Made by a program: the position numbers and the translations under genes. This document shows, one piece after another, positions 32,397 to 41,858 of a DNA stretch of 64,000 nt (position 1 is its first letter; every line of letters begins with the position of its first letter). The notes below the pieces were generated by a model that did not search any database, was not told where the DNA came from, and saw only the letters and a program-made list of their open reading frames with translations. Origin of the DNA: JBGSUZ01 sp964404895 (lineage in GTDB: Bacteria; Bacillota; Clostridia; Peptostreptococcales; Acidaminobacteraceae); NCBI GenBank assembly GCA_964404895.1, contig CAYOLV010000001.1, positions 806,001-870,000 on the forward strand. Reading direction: 5' to 3'.

Positions 32397-35300
32397 ATGA
32401 CAAAACAGCTATTTAAAACACTTTTAAAGCCTATCTCTATGAAAAATCATCAACAATTTTTTATGGAGATTCTATCACATCACCAATGGGAAGCACTCTA
32501 TTTGTGGGCTTTCACAGATCTCGTCTATCTCCTTGAACAGGAGCAAGAAAATATAGACCCTGAGTCCTTTGTGAAAGAGCTGGTGGAGACAAACCCTATT
32601 ATTTTGAACGCCCTTAAAACAACTATTCGGCAAGAAACGAAAAAGCAATTCAACAAAAATATTTCTCATAGCTATACCAATAAGATTTTCCCTCTAGCCA
32701 CCAAGACAGAACTTCGTCAAGGCGGCAGGAAGCAAAGCGTACAAACCTTGATTAAACTGATTCACTCCGTTGAAAAATATTACGATGATCATAATGGTGA
32801 GCGAAAGGAACCGCGAACCACACCTATAAAGCAAGATCCTAAAAAATGGACTTGGCAGTTATACCAAGAACTTAATCAAGCTTTGATGCACCCTTCTGCG
32901 GTACACCAAAAATTGATTTACCAAAATTATTCCAGTTTAGAGACCCATCATAACCACGGCAAAAATCGACCTTCTTTTAATGTGGATGAATATGATGTCA
33001 TTAAAAAGTTGGAGATATTACTTCTCCCGGCAATTGAAAAAACACGGCAGTCCCAGGCAGCTGAACAGATGAAGCAAAATTCAAGGCAGAAAGGGAACCT
33101 TCGTGGATCTATGCAAACAGCACCTTCTACCGATGAAGTCTCTCTTGCTCAAATTAGAAATATAATTCAGCGAACCTCTGTGTTGAAAAAGGAAAGTGTA
33201 CTCAGACAAAAAAGCATTAAAGCTAAATGGCTTCATAGCAGGATGATTCAAGCCCTTCTCAAAGATCAAAACACTGTGCAAAATGTGAAATCAATCCGTT
33301 CCCTTTATAGGGAATCTTATTTGAATAGCGCTATAAATGAGACTCAGCAGCTCAGAGAAATCCTTGAACGTGTTTCTTTGCAAAGGGATACTACCCAGCG
33401 AAAACACTCAGATGTTGCGCTTAATCAAATTAACCTTGTTGAAAGACTTCGTTTAAATCGAAAGCTTTCAACCACTCAGGAAGAGAAATCAGGGGCGTTA
33501 AAAGGGATAAAGGGCATTGAGACTTCGGATGATGTAAATGCGGCTAGTCATACAAATGCTGAAAAAACTACTAGTCATACCAATACGATTACAAATACAA
33601 ATAACAAAATCACCGCAAATCATCATCGGTTGATTTATAAGCAAAGTCTCCATAAGGGGACGGAAATTCAGGAAAGGTCGATTCAGGAAAAACAGTTTCA
33701 CGAAAAGCAGATTAAAGAAATTCTAGAACGCGTTTCGTTACAAAGAGAAACCACACAGCGAAAACAGTCAGATGTAGCACTTAACCAAACTAACCTTGTT
33801 GAAAGGCTTCGCTTAAAGCGATTTGTTACAGCAACGGTTGTAGAAAATTTGGAGACTTTAAAAGGGATTAAAGGCAGTGAGGCTGAAACTATTACAAACA
33901 GCAAAATAACCACCAAACAAAATCATTTAATTTATAAGCAAAGTATCCAACATGAGACACTGCAAGAAGATAAATTCAAAACAAGTACAACGCTAGATGA
34001 AGTTTCTCAGGTTTCTGTTTTGGAAAAGCAGACTCGGGAAAAAGAGACTCAGGAAAAGCAGGTTCAAGAAAAACAGATCAAAGAAATTCTGAAACGTGTT
34101 TCTTTGCAACTGGAAACAACACAGCGAAAGCAATCAGGCGTTAAACACAGTCAAACGAACCTTGTCGAGAGCCGTCGTTTAAAGCGAATGTTTACAACAG
34201 ATATCATTGGTGAAACAAATAAAAAAAATACCACAAACCATCATCACTTAATTTATAAGCAAAGTCTCCAACACGAGACACAAAGCGAAGAAAATATCAA
34301 AACAATTGCTACCCATAATCAAATGAATCAGTTTTCGGTTATGGAAAAGCAGACTCAGGAAAAACACATTCAAGATAAGCAAATTAAAGAAATCCTAAAT
34401 CGTGTTTCGTTGCAATTGGAAACGACACAGCGAAATCAGACAGACTTAGTTGAAAGACTTCGCCTAAAAAGAATACTTACAACTAATGCAATTAATGAAA
34501 CTAATACTATTAATACAGCAAATACAATTAATGCAACAATTTCTCTTAACACAGCAAATAGAAAAACCACTACAAACCACCAACACTTAATTTACAAACA
34601 AAGCCTCCAACACGAGACAGCACAATCAGATAATTTCAAAAAAAACGCTACCATAGATGGTATTTCGCAGTTCTCAGTTATGGAAAAACACAATCTTGAA
34701 AAGCAGGTTAAGGATAAGCTAGTTCAGGAAAAGCACATCAAAGAAATCTTAGAACGCGTTTCAATGCAACTAGAAACATCCCTGCGAAACCAGTCAGACC
34801 TTATTAAGAGACTTCAACTAAAACGAATACTTACAACAAACGAAATCATCCACAAAACCACGGCAAACCATCATCACTTAATTTATAAACAAAGCTTCCA
34901 ACACGAGACGCAGAGCGGCGAAGAGAATATCAAGACAAGCTCGACTAGAAATCAAACTTCCAAGTTGTCAGTCTTAGAAAAAACCATCGTGAAAAAACAA
35001 ATTAATCAAACCCAACAAAAAGAACTCAAAGAAAAGTATTATCAAAGGGTGCCCCAAATGATTTTCAATATGACGGGAACCCCTTTAGAAAACCCACTTG
35101 CTACGAAGATAGTCACCAAGCTAATCACCAATCATTTAACAGACCAGTCTAGAATTCGCACCCTAAATCACTTAACAGACCTGTCCCATATCCATTCAAC
35201 AAGATTGACCAAAACCCATTCAACAGGTCAGCCGCAAGTCCAGACAACAAGTGAAATTCAGAGGCTGAATGAATCCTCAATTGAGGAAATTGAAGCTTTA

Positions 35301-35882
35301 AGAGTGAAACTCGCCAAGATAAAAGAAGAAGAATTGGCAGAATTAAAGCATGAGCGGTTGCTTCAAGTGTCCAGTCGAAACCTAGTTGTGAAGAATCGCT
35401 TGGAAGTAGAGAGACGACACATGAAAACTAAGCAATATTCCTTGGAAGTAGAGAGACGACACACAGAAAGTCATGAAACGTTGCATAAAAAACTGATCGC
35501 GAAACAAGTGGAGAGAGAAATGCAACCTGAAAAAGTGGTTCACCATCAGACATTTAGTACAATGGTTCAAGCACCAACTAAAACAATGGACAAGGAATGG
35601 GTCAAGGAAATTGTCAGAGAAACAAGTCTTGTAAAAATTGAGCAGCAGCAAATGGCGAATCAAAAAATGATAAACCAACAAATGGTTCATCAACAAATGA
35701 CAAATCAACAATTTGAAAAGCAAGACAATAACGGGTCAGCTCCAATCACTGCGGCAAAAAATGAAGCGGCAACATCGGGAGAAGAAACTATGGACACGGT
35801 TAGACTTGAACAAATAGCCGACCAAGTATTTAAACGTGTGACGGACAAGATTGAACGTGAGCGAAAGCGCAGAGGCATGTAG
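32397..35882 (+). CDS. Long repeat protein in the tape-measure position
   Basis: A 1161-residue, very hydrophilic protein rich in Lys, Gln, Thr, Asn and His, without a signal peptide or clear membrane helix. The N-terminal 100 residues are helical and specific to this protein. Residues 320 to about 880 hold five degenerate repeats of 102-122 residues with the core KEILERVSLQ...TTQRKQSD...LVERLRLKR...NHHHLIYKQS. The C-terminal part is coiled-coil, with LEVERRH twice and a Gln/Met-rich end. Gene order (sheath, tube, chaperone/frameshift, this gene, LysM, hub) places it where phages encode the tape measure. No other tape-measure candidate exists here. A fibre or scaffold role is the alternative. 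ATG 32397 follows AGGGTGA. Confidence 0.6.
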   Translation: MTKQLFKTLLKPISMKNHQQFFMEILSHHQWEALYLWAFTDLVYLLEQEQENIDPESFVKELVETNPIILNALKTTIRQETKKQFNKNISHSYTNKIFPLATKTELRQGGRKQSVQTLIKLIHSVEKYYDDHNGERKEPRTTPIKQDPKKWTWQLYQELNQALMHPSAVHQKLIYQNYSSLETHHNHGKNRPSFNVDEYDVIKKLEILLLPAIEKTRQSQAAEQMKQNSRQKGNLRGSMQTAPSTDEVSLAQIRNIIQRTSVLKKESVLRQKSIKAKWLHSRMIQALLKDQNTVQNVKSIRSLYRESYLNSAINETQQLREILERVSLQRDTTQRKHSDVALNQINLVERLRLNRKLSTTQEEKSGALKGIKGIETSDDVNAASHTNAEKTTSHTNTITNTNNKITANHHRLIYKQSLHKGTEIQERSIQEKQFHEKQIKEILERVSLQRETTQRKQSDVALNQTNLVERLRLKRFVTATVVENLETLKGIKGSEAETITNSKITTKQNHLIYKQSIQHETLQEDKFKTSTTLDEVSQVSVLEKQTREKETQEKQVQEKQIKEILKRVSLQLETTQRKQSGVKHSQTNLVESRRLKRMFTTDIIGETNKKNTTNHHHLIYKQSLQHETQSEENIKTIATHNQMNQFSVMEKQTQEKHIQDKQIKEILNRVSLQLETTQRNQTDLVERLRLKRILTTNAINETNTINTANTINATISLNTANRKTTTNHQHLIYKQSLQHETAQSDNFKKNATIDGISQFSVMEKHNLEKQVKDKLVQEKHIKEILERVSMQLETSLRNQSDLIKRLQLKRILTTNEIIHKTTANHHHLIYKQSFQHETQSGEENIKTSSTRNQTSKLSVLEKTIVKKQINQTQQKELKEKYYQRVPQMIFNMTGTPLENPLATKIVTKLITNHLTDQSRIRTLNHLTDLSHIHSTRLTKTHSTGQPQVQTTSEIQRLNESSIEEIEALRVKLAKIKEEELAELKHERLLQVSSRNLVVKNRLEVERRHMKTKQYSLEVERRHTESHETLHKKLIAKQVEREMQPEKVVHHQTFSTMVQAPTKTMDKEWVKEIVRETSLVKIEQQQMANQKMINQQMVHQQMTNQQFEKQDNNGSAPITAAKNEAATSGEETMDTVRLEQIADQVFKRVTDKIERERKRRGM
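33354..35035 (+). repeat. Five in-frame tandem repeats (about 300-370 bp each)
   Basis: Repeat starts, taken at the (I)KEILxRVS core, are at 33354, 33711, 34077, 34383 and 34737. Each unit encodes the EILERVSLQ core, a T/Q-rich segment, L-V-E-x-LRLKR, a variable Thr/Asn-rich stretch and HHLIYKQS-x-QHET. Copies differ by substitutions and in-frame length changes in the Thr/Asn-rich part, as expected from unequal recombination or slippage. The reading frame is kept throughout. Confidence 0.85.
35400..35463 (+). repeat. Short direct repeat, 42-bp period
   Basis: A 22-base stretch encoding LEVERRH occurs exactly at 35400-35421 and again at 35442-35463, inside the C-terminal coiled-coil region. 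The 42-base period equals 14 codons (four helical turns or two heptads), so the duplication keeps the coiled-coil register. Confidence 0.8.
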
Positions 35883-35909
35883 ATTTAGTAAGGGTCAGGG
35901 GGTGAGTTC

Positions 35910-36554
35910 GTGGCACTTAAGAAAGCCAAACTGCACATTATGGGGGACAAAATCAAAGAAGAATTTGATTGTCTATTCAACCCTAGCGAGTACACTATTA
36001 CCAATGAAAAACAATATGCATGGGCAAATCCCATCGGTGTGGATCAACCTGTGAAGCAGTATAAGGGCAGCCAAGTTCCAATTTTGGAAATTGAGTTGTT
36101 CTTTGACACCTACATGACACCGCTGGAAGAAAGCAAAAAGGAAGATGTCCGCAAATACACAGACAAAATTCTAAAAGCCATGTCGATAGATGCAGGACTT
36201 CATGAGCCGCCTGAGGTCAGGCTCGTTTGGGGTTCTCTGGACTTTAAAGGGGTTATTACAAGAGCGACTCATACTTTTACCATGTTTTTAGAATCTGGAA
36301 AACCTGTGAGAGCAAGGGTTTCGTTGACAATCCAAGGCACGGAAACCATGGAAGAACAGTTGAAGAAAACACCTCTTGAGTCTCCTGATCGAACGAAGCA
36401 TAGGAGAATCAAGCAAAGCGAAGCCCTATGGATGCTGGCAAGTCAGGAATACAATGACCCACGTATGTGGAAGGTCATTGCTAGAGCTAACGGCATTGCT
36501 AACCCAAGGCTTATTAAATCAGGTCAAATCATCAAAATACCTTCTATTGAATAA
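35910..36554 (+). CDS. LysM hub/baseplate protein (Pvc7-like)
   Basis: A 214-residue protein. The first 150 residues (KLHIMGDKIKEEFDCLFNPS, YTITNEKQYAW, then VPILEIELFFDTYM) match the eCIS LysM baseplate family (Pvc7/Afp7; gp53-like role). A LysM domain closes it (SEALWMLASQEYNDPRMWKV, then IIKIPSI). In contractile systems this LysM domain fastens the wedge to the hub rather than binding peptidoglycan. It starts at GTG 35910, with AGGGGGTGA upstream. The hub gene follows after 23 bases. Confidence 0.92.
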   Translation: MALKKAKLHIMGDKIKEEFDCLFNPSEYTITNEKQYAWANPIGVDQPVKQYKGSQVPILEIELFFDTYMTPLEESKKEDVRKYTDKILKAMSIDAGLHEPPEVRLVWGSLDFKGVITRATHTFTMFLESGKPVRARVSLTIQGTETMEEQLKKTPLESPDRTKHRRIKQSEALWMLASQEYNDPRMWKVIARANGIANPRLIKSGQIIKIPSIE

Positions 36555-36577
36555 ATAAACATTTTTAAGGAGGGCAC

Positions 36578-37663
36578 ATGGCGACAGTCAGCGATCTATC
36601 TAAAAAATACAGAGAATTCGATGTGCCAACTTTCAAAATAAAAATTGATGGGTCCGAAGTTTCCCTCAAAGACCTGACAATTAAAAATGTGGAGGTTCAT
36701 TTGAGTACGGGCTTTGAAGCCAGTATGTGTCATTTTGAAGTTTACGAAATTTATGACTTGGACGAACGCGCCTTTAAAACTGCTCAAACGGGGAAATTCG
36801 ATTTAGGCAAAACTGTGGAGATTTATTTGGGTTACATTGAAACCGTACTGGTGTTCAAGGGTTATATTGAATCAGTGAAAGCCGTTTTCTCAGAACAGGA
36901 TTATCCCCATTTGTACATTGAATGTCTAGACGTGAAAGGACTCATGATGCATGGGATCAAATCCACAGTCATGAATTTCACCAATTACAGTGAGGCGGTC
37001 AACAAAATTCTTGGTACTTACGGTTCCTTAGCAGGGACGAAAACCGTGGACAGCAGTACCACCCTCAAACGTGAGATTCAACAAAACAAAGAAACGGATT
37101 ACGCTTTTTTATGCCGATTGGCACGAACGGTAAATTTTGAATTTTTCGTGTCCGCTGGAAAGGTTTATTTTAGAAAGCCTGCTTACAGCGACACCATTCC
37201 AACAGTAACTCTTGAATGGGGCTCTGTTCTGCTGGAATTTGAACAAGAAAGAAATCTTGCCAAATATGTCAGCAAAGTGACCGTGAAGGGCTATGACGAC
37301 AACGAGCATAAAGTTGTGGAAAGCACGGCATCTTCATCGACTAAAGTGGGCAGCGGTTCGAAAAAACCAGAGTCCTTAGCCTCAACCCTGAGCGCCTCTA
37401 AAACAGTAATCATTGACTACGAAATCAACACGGTAGACGAGGCAAAAGATAGAGCTGAAGCGGAACTCAACCAAAGGAGCATGAACTTTATTATAGGTTA
37501 TGGCAGGTGTATCGGTCTTCCTGAAATTGTGCCAGGGAAGTTTGTCGAAATTAAGAAACTTGACACTAGCGTGGACAACAAATATTACGTGACAAAAGTG
37601 ATCCATAAAATCAACAACGGCGAATATCGAACAGAATTTGAAGCAGGGGTGAACCGCTTATGA
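36578..37663 (+). CDS. Hub protein, phage late-control gpD/gp27-like
   Basis: A 361-residue protein of the phage GPD/VgrG N-terminal type. It has paired beta-barrel domains with the family motif QQNKETDYAFLCRLARTVNF near the middle and a C-terminal VTKVIHKINNGEYRTEFE. It forms the trimeric hub between tube and spike. Together with the next gene it corresponds to Pvc8/VgrG split in two, as in P2 (gpD plus gpV) and T4 (gp27 plus gp5). Its TGA overlaps the ATG of the spike gene by four bases, so the partners are made in equal amounts. Confidence 0.92.
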   Translation: MATVSDLSKKYREFDVPTFKIKIDGSEVSLKDLTIKNVEVHLSTGFEASMCHFEVYEIYDLDERAFKTAQTGKFDLGKTVEIYLGYIETVLVFKGYIESVKAVFSEQDYPHLYIECLDVKGLMMHGIKSTVMNFTNYSEAVNKILGTYGSLAGTKTVDSSTTLKREIQQNKETDYAFLCRLARTVNFEFFVSAGKVYFRKPAYSDTIPTVTLEWGSVLLEFEQERNLAKYVSKVTVKGYDDNEHKVVESTASSSTKVGSGSKKPESLASTLSASKTVIIDYEINTVDEAKDRAEAELNQRSMNFIIGYGRCIGLPEIVPGKFVEIKKLDTSVDNKYYVTKVIHKINNGEYRTEFEAGVNRL

Positions 37664-38409
37664 GTCTATTGGATATGTTTACAGATCCTAACGAGCTGAG
37701 TCAAAATTTAATGAACGGTCTTACTTTAGCCGAGGTCACCAACACGGAAGATCCTGAAAACTTGGGGAGAATTAAAGTGAAAATGCTTCTCAGAGACAGC
37801 GCAGAGAATGAAACCAACTGGGCAAGAGTTATTGTACCCTTTGCGGGCAGTACCATGGGAATGTATATGATTCCTAACGTGGGAGATGTGGTGGTCATTG
37901 CGTTTCTTGGGGGTCAAATTGATAAGCCATTGGTACTGGGCGGAGTGTGGAGCAAAACCTCTAAACCACCCGTGGACAATGAAAAAGGCAAAAATAACAG
38001 CAAAATCATTAAGACCAGAAGTGGCCATACAATTACTTTTTCAGATGAAGAAGGCAAGGAAAAGCTAGAAGTGAAGTCCTCAAAAGGGGCAATAATCACT
38101 ATGGATGATAAAGCTGAAACCGTTGAAATTAAAGATTCTGGCGGTACTAATTGTGTCAAAATGGACAGCAAAGGGGGTACGGTCAGTATTACTGCGGACA
38201 AGAAGCTGGAATTAAAAGCGGGCAGCACCACCGTCACCTTAGATGGGACGGGAAATAAACTGGCTATGAAGTCCAATACTGTTGAAATGAAAGGGATGCA
38301 GGTCAACGTAAAAGGAGACACGACTCTGAAATTAGAATCTGGAGCAACTTTAGAAGTCAAAGCGGGAGCTGTAGCTCAAATCAAAGGCGCCACAGTGACC
38401 ATTAACTAG
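37660..38409 (+). CDS. Spike protein, gpV/gp5 C-terminal type
   Basis: A 249-residue protein. Residues about 15-115 are the OB-fold of phage baseplate protein V (LAEVTNTEDPENLGRIKVKM, WARVIVPFAGSTMGMYMIPN, GDVVVIAFLGGQIDKPLVLG). From about 120 on there are short strands with a regular period (VEIKDSGG, VSITADKKLELKAG, TVTLDG, NTVEMKGMQVNVKGD), the triple-stranded beta-helix needle. No lysozyme or toxin domain is attached. The DUF4280 protein at 23464 should sit on its tip. Confidence 0.92.
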   Translation: MSLLDMFTDPNELSQNLMNGLTLAEVTNTEDPENLGRIKVKMLLRDSAENETNWARVIVPFAGSTMGMYMIPNVGDVVVIAFLGGQIDKPLVLGGVWSKTSKPPVDNEKGKNNSKIIKTRSGHTITFSDEEGKEKLEVKSSKGAIITMDDKAETVEIKDSGGTNCVKMDSKGGTVSITADKKLELKAGSTTVTLDGTGNKLAMKSNTVEMKGMQVNVKGDTTLKLESGATLEVKAGAVAQIKGATVTIN

Positions 38410-38460
38410 AATTAGCTTGATTAGCGTTTAGAGGTCAAGTGCAAGTAAAGGAGGCGTCCT

Positions 38461-38871
38461 ATGAACCAATCTTTTGGTTCCTTTTTAGGAAGGGGCTGGA
38501 AATTTCCAATTCAAGTAGATGCTCAAAATGGAAAAGTCCTTGTTTCTGAATATGAAGAGGACATTCTGGAGGCTATACGCATCATCATCATGACCCGAAA
38601 AGGGGAAAGAGTTATGCGTCCGGACTTTGGATGTGAAATCCATGACCATCTTTTTGATGTGATTGACTATACCATGCTGAAGCAAATGGAAGCTAAGGTT
38701 CAAAATGCCCTAATTTACTGGGAACCTCGCATTACAGACATTGAAGTTACTGCAGAGGCTAACCCTGAACATGAAAATCTTGTAGATGTTCGCATCGCTT
38801 ATGTAGTGAGAACGACCAATAACCCGTTTAATTTAGTCTATCCGTTTTACATCAACGAAGGCTCTATATAG
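38461..38871 (+). CDS. gp25-like baseplate wedge protein
   Basis: A 136-residue GPW/gp25 family protein. The block YEEDILEAIRIIIMTRKGER, VMRPDFGCEIHDHLFD, is the family signature, including the EPR-like motif (here WEPRITDI) that clamps the wedge. It corresponds to Pvc9 and links the baseplate to the first sheath ring, which starts contraction. AAGGAGG precedes ATG 38461. Confidence 0.95.
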   Translation: MNQSFGSFLGRGWKFPIQVDAQNGKVLVSEYEEDILEAIRIIIMTRKGERVMRPDFGCEIHDHLFDVIDYTMLKQMEAKVQNALIYWEPRITDIEVTAEANPEHENLVDVRIAYVVRTTNNPFNLVYPFYINEGSI

Positions 38872-38891
38872 AAGCAAGGTGAGGGATGAAC

Positions 38892-41834
38892 ATGAACTAT
38901 TTTGAGCTCAGGCAAATGAATCGTGAACAACTGATTGCCTATATGAATAAGCTGAGTCGTTCTTATACCCCGAAGTGGCGTATGCAAGAAGACGATCCTG
39001 AGCTTGGTTCTGCCCTGGCGCTGATTTTTGCAGATATGTACAGTGATCTTATTCAAAAAACTGCTCAAATTCCTGCAAAACACTATATTGATTTTCTCAA
39101 CTTGCAAAATCCGACTCAAAAGAGTTCCAGCGGTGCAAAAGGCTATGCCACTATGACGCTTAGTGAAGGAACCCTAGGCGGGGTTATGGTAAAGCAGGGC
39201 AAACCTCTTATTGGAGCCGATGCAGACGGCGAGAATCTTGTTTTTGAGACTACAGAAGACATTATGCTCATTCCGGCTGCTTTGGAAAATTTGTTTGTGA
39301 TTCAATCAGAAAAAGATCAATTGGTCTCCCTATACAATAAAAGCATACAGCCTGAAATTCAACCTTTCTACCTCATGCCAGAGGACAGCACGCCGAACTT
39401 GCAGACTCATATATTAACCATAGAACACTCTGAAGTCTTAAACTTGAAGTGTGCAGAGGCCATAGAACTGGTCATTGAAGATTCCCAAAATCCTTTGAGA
39501 GAGAAAGCGACCTTAGATTTGCTTTCCGATAAAGGAGCAGCAAGTTGGTCTTATCAGTTGGGTGGAAAATGGGTGGCATTTGACAGTGTTACAAGAGGTA
39601 GCCAAAGCTTACGCCTCCGCAATGATAAAGGGATTTATTTAGAATCGCCCCTCATCAGACTAACACTTAAGAATGCTAAAAAGGTAGTCTGTGACGCTTT
39701 GAAACTCAGACCGATTGCGATTGCCTCTATGCCTGATGCTTTGTACGTCAATGAAATTGAAGTTTCTAAACGGGATGGGCAAATTTATGGCAATCCATTT
39801 TATGTTTATGACGCTTTTTATATTTCAAGTGAAGAAGTCTTTACCAAACCCGGAAGCCTAGTGGATATCCAACTGGATTATGTCATAGAATCGTTTCCAA
39901 CTCCATTTGATATTCCTGAACCGAATATTAAGTGGAAAAATGTGTTAAAGGTTAATGATCTTAAAGAAGTGAAAGAAAAGGAAATCGTCATTACAGATTT
40001 GATTTTGGAATACTGGAACGGGATTGGCTGGTCTAAACTGGAAACTTTAGTCTTTGACACTCATCTGTTTGAGGTAGAAGTCGGCGAGTTTACCAAGGCG
40101 AATATCCGCTTTATTTGCCCTGAAGATTTTGAAAGCACCAATGTAGGGGCATATAACAACCGATGGCTTCGCATGCGTATTCTTCAGGTAGACAACGCTT
40201 ACACCCTTCTTGGGAACTACCATGTGCCAAAATTAAAGAAGATGACCCTTACATACCAATACGACAAATCAGGCGTCATGCCTTCTGCTATGTATAAAAA
40301 TGAATTCTTGGAAGAGACCTCAATTTCATTAAGAACCCCTCCGCTGACCCTTTTTAACGACTACGGTTCTTTAAAGGGGAAGGGGCTGTATCTGGTGTTT
40401 GACAAGCCTTTAACAGGTGGGCCAATCAAAATACTCTTTGAAATGGGGACAGTGAAATCTCCTGAAATGCCTCGTTTTAAGTGGCAGATTTTAAAGAAAG
40501 TCGCTGGAAAAATGAGATGGTCAGACCTTGAAGTTTTAGACGAGACCAGACATTTCGCAGAGACAGGTCTTTTAACCTTCATAGGCGATGAAGACCATGA
40601 GAAAGTCAGAATGTTAGGCAAGGAAGGTTACTGGCTTCGAGTCATGGAAATCCAAGAGGGCATCATGCCTGTTCGGATTAAAAGCATCTACCTCAATACT
40701 GTGTGCATGACTCAAAAAGAAACAGTCCAGAGCCAGTATTTTGAACTGAAACAGCATGAATATGATCAGACTTTTAAACTAGATCACGAAAACCTTGAAA
40801 GTTTAGCATTATGGGTCAATGAGCCTTACCTTTCAGAAGAATGGCTTAAGTCAGAAGAATTAAGTTATGAAATTCAAAAGAATTTAGACGGTATTGTAGA
40901 GTCTATTTGGGTTAAGTGGTTGCCTTATGAGGATCTCAGTTCAATGAACAGCGAAACGAGAGGCTACTTGGTCAATCTTTATGAGGGCATCATCCAATTT
41001 GGAAATTCTATTCAGGGCTATCTGCCACAAGGAAATACTCCGCGGAATGTTCGCGTAGACTATGCGGTGAACAAAGGAGAACTAGGCAATGTGGGGGCCT
41101 TCACCATTCAAAGATTAGCAGAGTCTATTCCCAATATTAATAAAGTCTTCAATCCACTGGCTTTATACGGCGGGAAAGCACCAGAGACCAGAGCAGAAGC
41201 ACTGACGCGAATGTCTTCGGCCCTCCATCATAATCAACGTGCCAAATCTATTCTGGACTACGACCATTTGATTCTGGCGGCGGATCATGAAATTCACAGA
41301 GTGAAGACCCTGCCTCACCTGAACGCTGAAGGTAAGACAGAACTAGGCTGTATCACCAGTGCTATATTGCCAAAACGCCCTGTTCAACACCAAGATTATT
41401 TTAGAAGAATCCAACAAAGGGTATATCATTCTATGAACTCCAAATTACCTTGTACTCTGATTCCAGAAAAGAGTTTCTTTGTTGTAGAAGCTAAACCAGT
41501 AACGATAGACGTGCATTTTAAAGGTGTGATTGAGAGCATTGACCATTACTTGTCCGTTTACCAGACCATAGAAAATCAAATCCATCAATACTTAGACACT
41601 TATTTAGGCAACAAGGAACAGTCGGGTTGGCAGATTGGAGAAATACCTGACCAACAATATCTTTTATGTCTCCTCCAAGTCACAGAAGGGCTGAAAGGGG
41701 TAGATTATTTGGTATTGAACGCCATCGTTCAAGAAGGTTATGAAAGCCGTGAAATTTCAATTGACTCTTTGAAGGCACGTCCATTTTTCATTATTCAAGG
41801 CGGAACCCATAAAATTACACTAGGTTTAGAATAA
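38892..41834 (+). CDS. Large baseplate wedge protein (gp6/gp7-like, baseplate J type)
   Basis: A 980-residue protein. The N-terminal part (YTPKWRMQEDDPELGSALAL, IFADMYSDLIQKTAQIP) is the wedge-protein opening shared by eCIS Pvc11/Pvc12 homologues. The C-terminal third (GGKAPETRAEALTRMSSALH, then HHNQRAKSILDYDHLILAAD) is the baseplate J-like segment. The middle is beta-rich and may hold appended domains for outward structures. It builds the wedge ring together with the 608-residue protein downstream. ATG 38892 suits the GTGAGGG site better than ATG 38886. Confidence 0.85.
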   Translation: MNYFELRQMNREQLIAYMNKLSRSYTPKWRMQEDDPELGSALALIFADMYSDLIQKTAQIPAKHYIDFLNLQNPTQKSSSGAKGYATMTLSEGTLGGVMVKQGKPLIGADADGENLVFETTEDIMLIPAALENLFVIQSEKDQLVSLYNKSIQPEIQPFYLMPEDSTPNLQTHILTIEHSEVLNLKCAEAIELVIEDSQNPLREKATLDLLSDKGAASWSYQLGGKWVAFDSVTRGSQSLRLRNDKGIYLESPLIRLTLKNAKKVVCDALKLRPIAIASMPDALYVNEIEVSKRDGQIYGNPFYVYDAFYISSEEVFTKPGSLVDIQLDYVIESFPTPFDIPEPNIKWKNVLKVNDLKEVKEKEIVITDLILEYWNGIGWSKLETLVFDTHLFEVEVGEFTKANIRFICPEDFESTNVGAYNNRWLRMRILQVDNAYTLLGNYHVPKLKKMTLTYQYDKSGVMPSAMYKNEFLEETSISLRTPPLTLFNDYGSLKGKGLYLVFDKPLTGGPIKILFEMGTVKSPEMPRFKWQILKKVAGKMRWSDLEVLDETRHFAETGLLTFIGDEDHEKVRMLGKEGYWLRVMEIQEGIMPVRIKSIYLNTVCMTQKETVQSQYFELKQHEYDQTFKLDHENLESLALWVNEPYLSEEWLKSEELSYEIQKNLDGIVESIWVKWLPYEDLSSMNSETRGYLVNLYEGIIQFGNSIQGYLPQGNTPRNVRVDYAVNKGELGNVGAFTIQRLAESIPNINKVFNPLALYGGKAPETRAEALTRMSSALHHNQRAKSILDYDHLILAADHEIHRVKTLPHLNAEGKTELGCITSAILPKRPVQHQDYFRRIQQRVYHSMNSKLPCTLIPEKSFFVVEAKPVTIDVHFKGVIESIDHYLSVYQTIENQIHQYLDTYLGNKEQSGWQIGEIPDQQYLLCLLQVTEGLKGVDYLVLNAIVQEGYESREISIDSLKARPFFIIQGGTHKITLGLE

Positions 41835-41858
41835 ATAAGTGTTCGCAGGAGGGAAATC

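Noticed and set aside
33354..35035. CRISPR-like array
   Set aside because: The repeats are long, diverged, in one open reading frame and translate into a consistent protein motif. No short identical repeats or cas genes occur.
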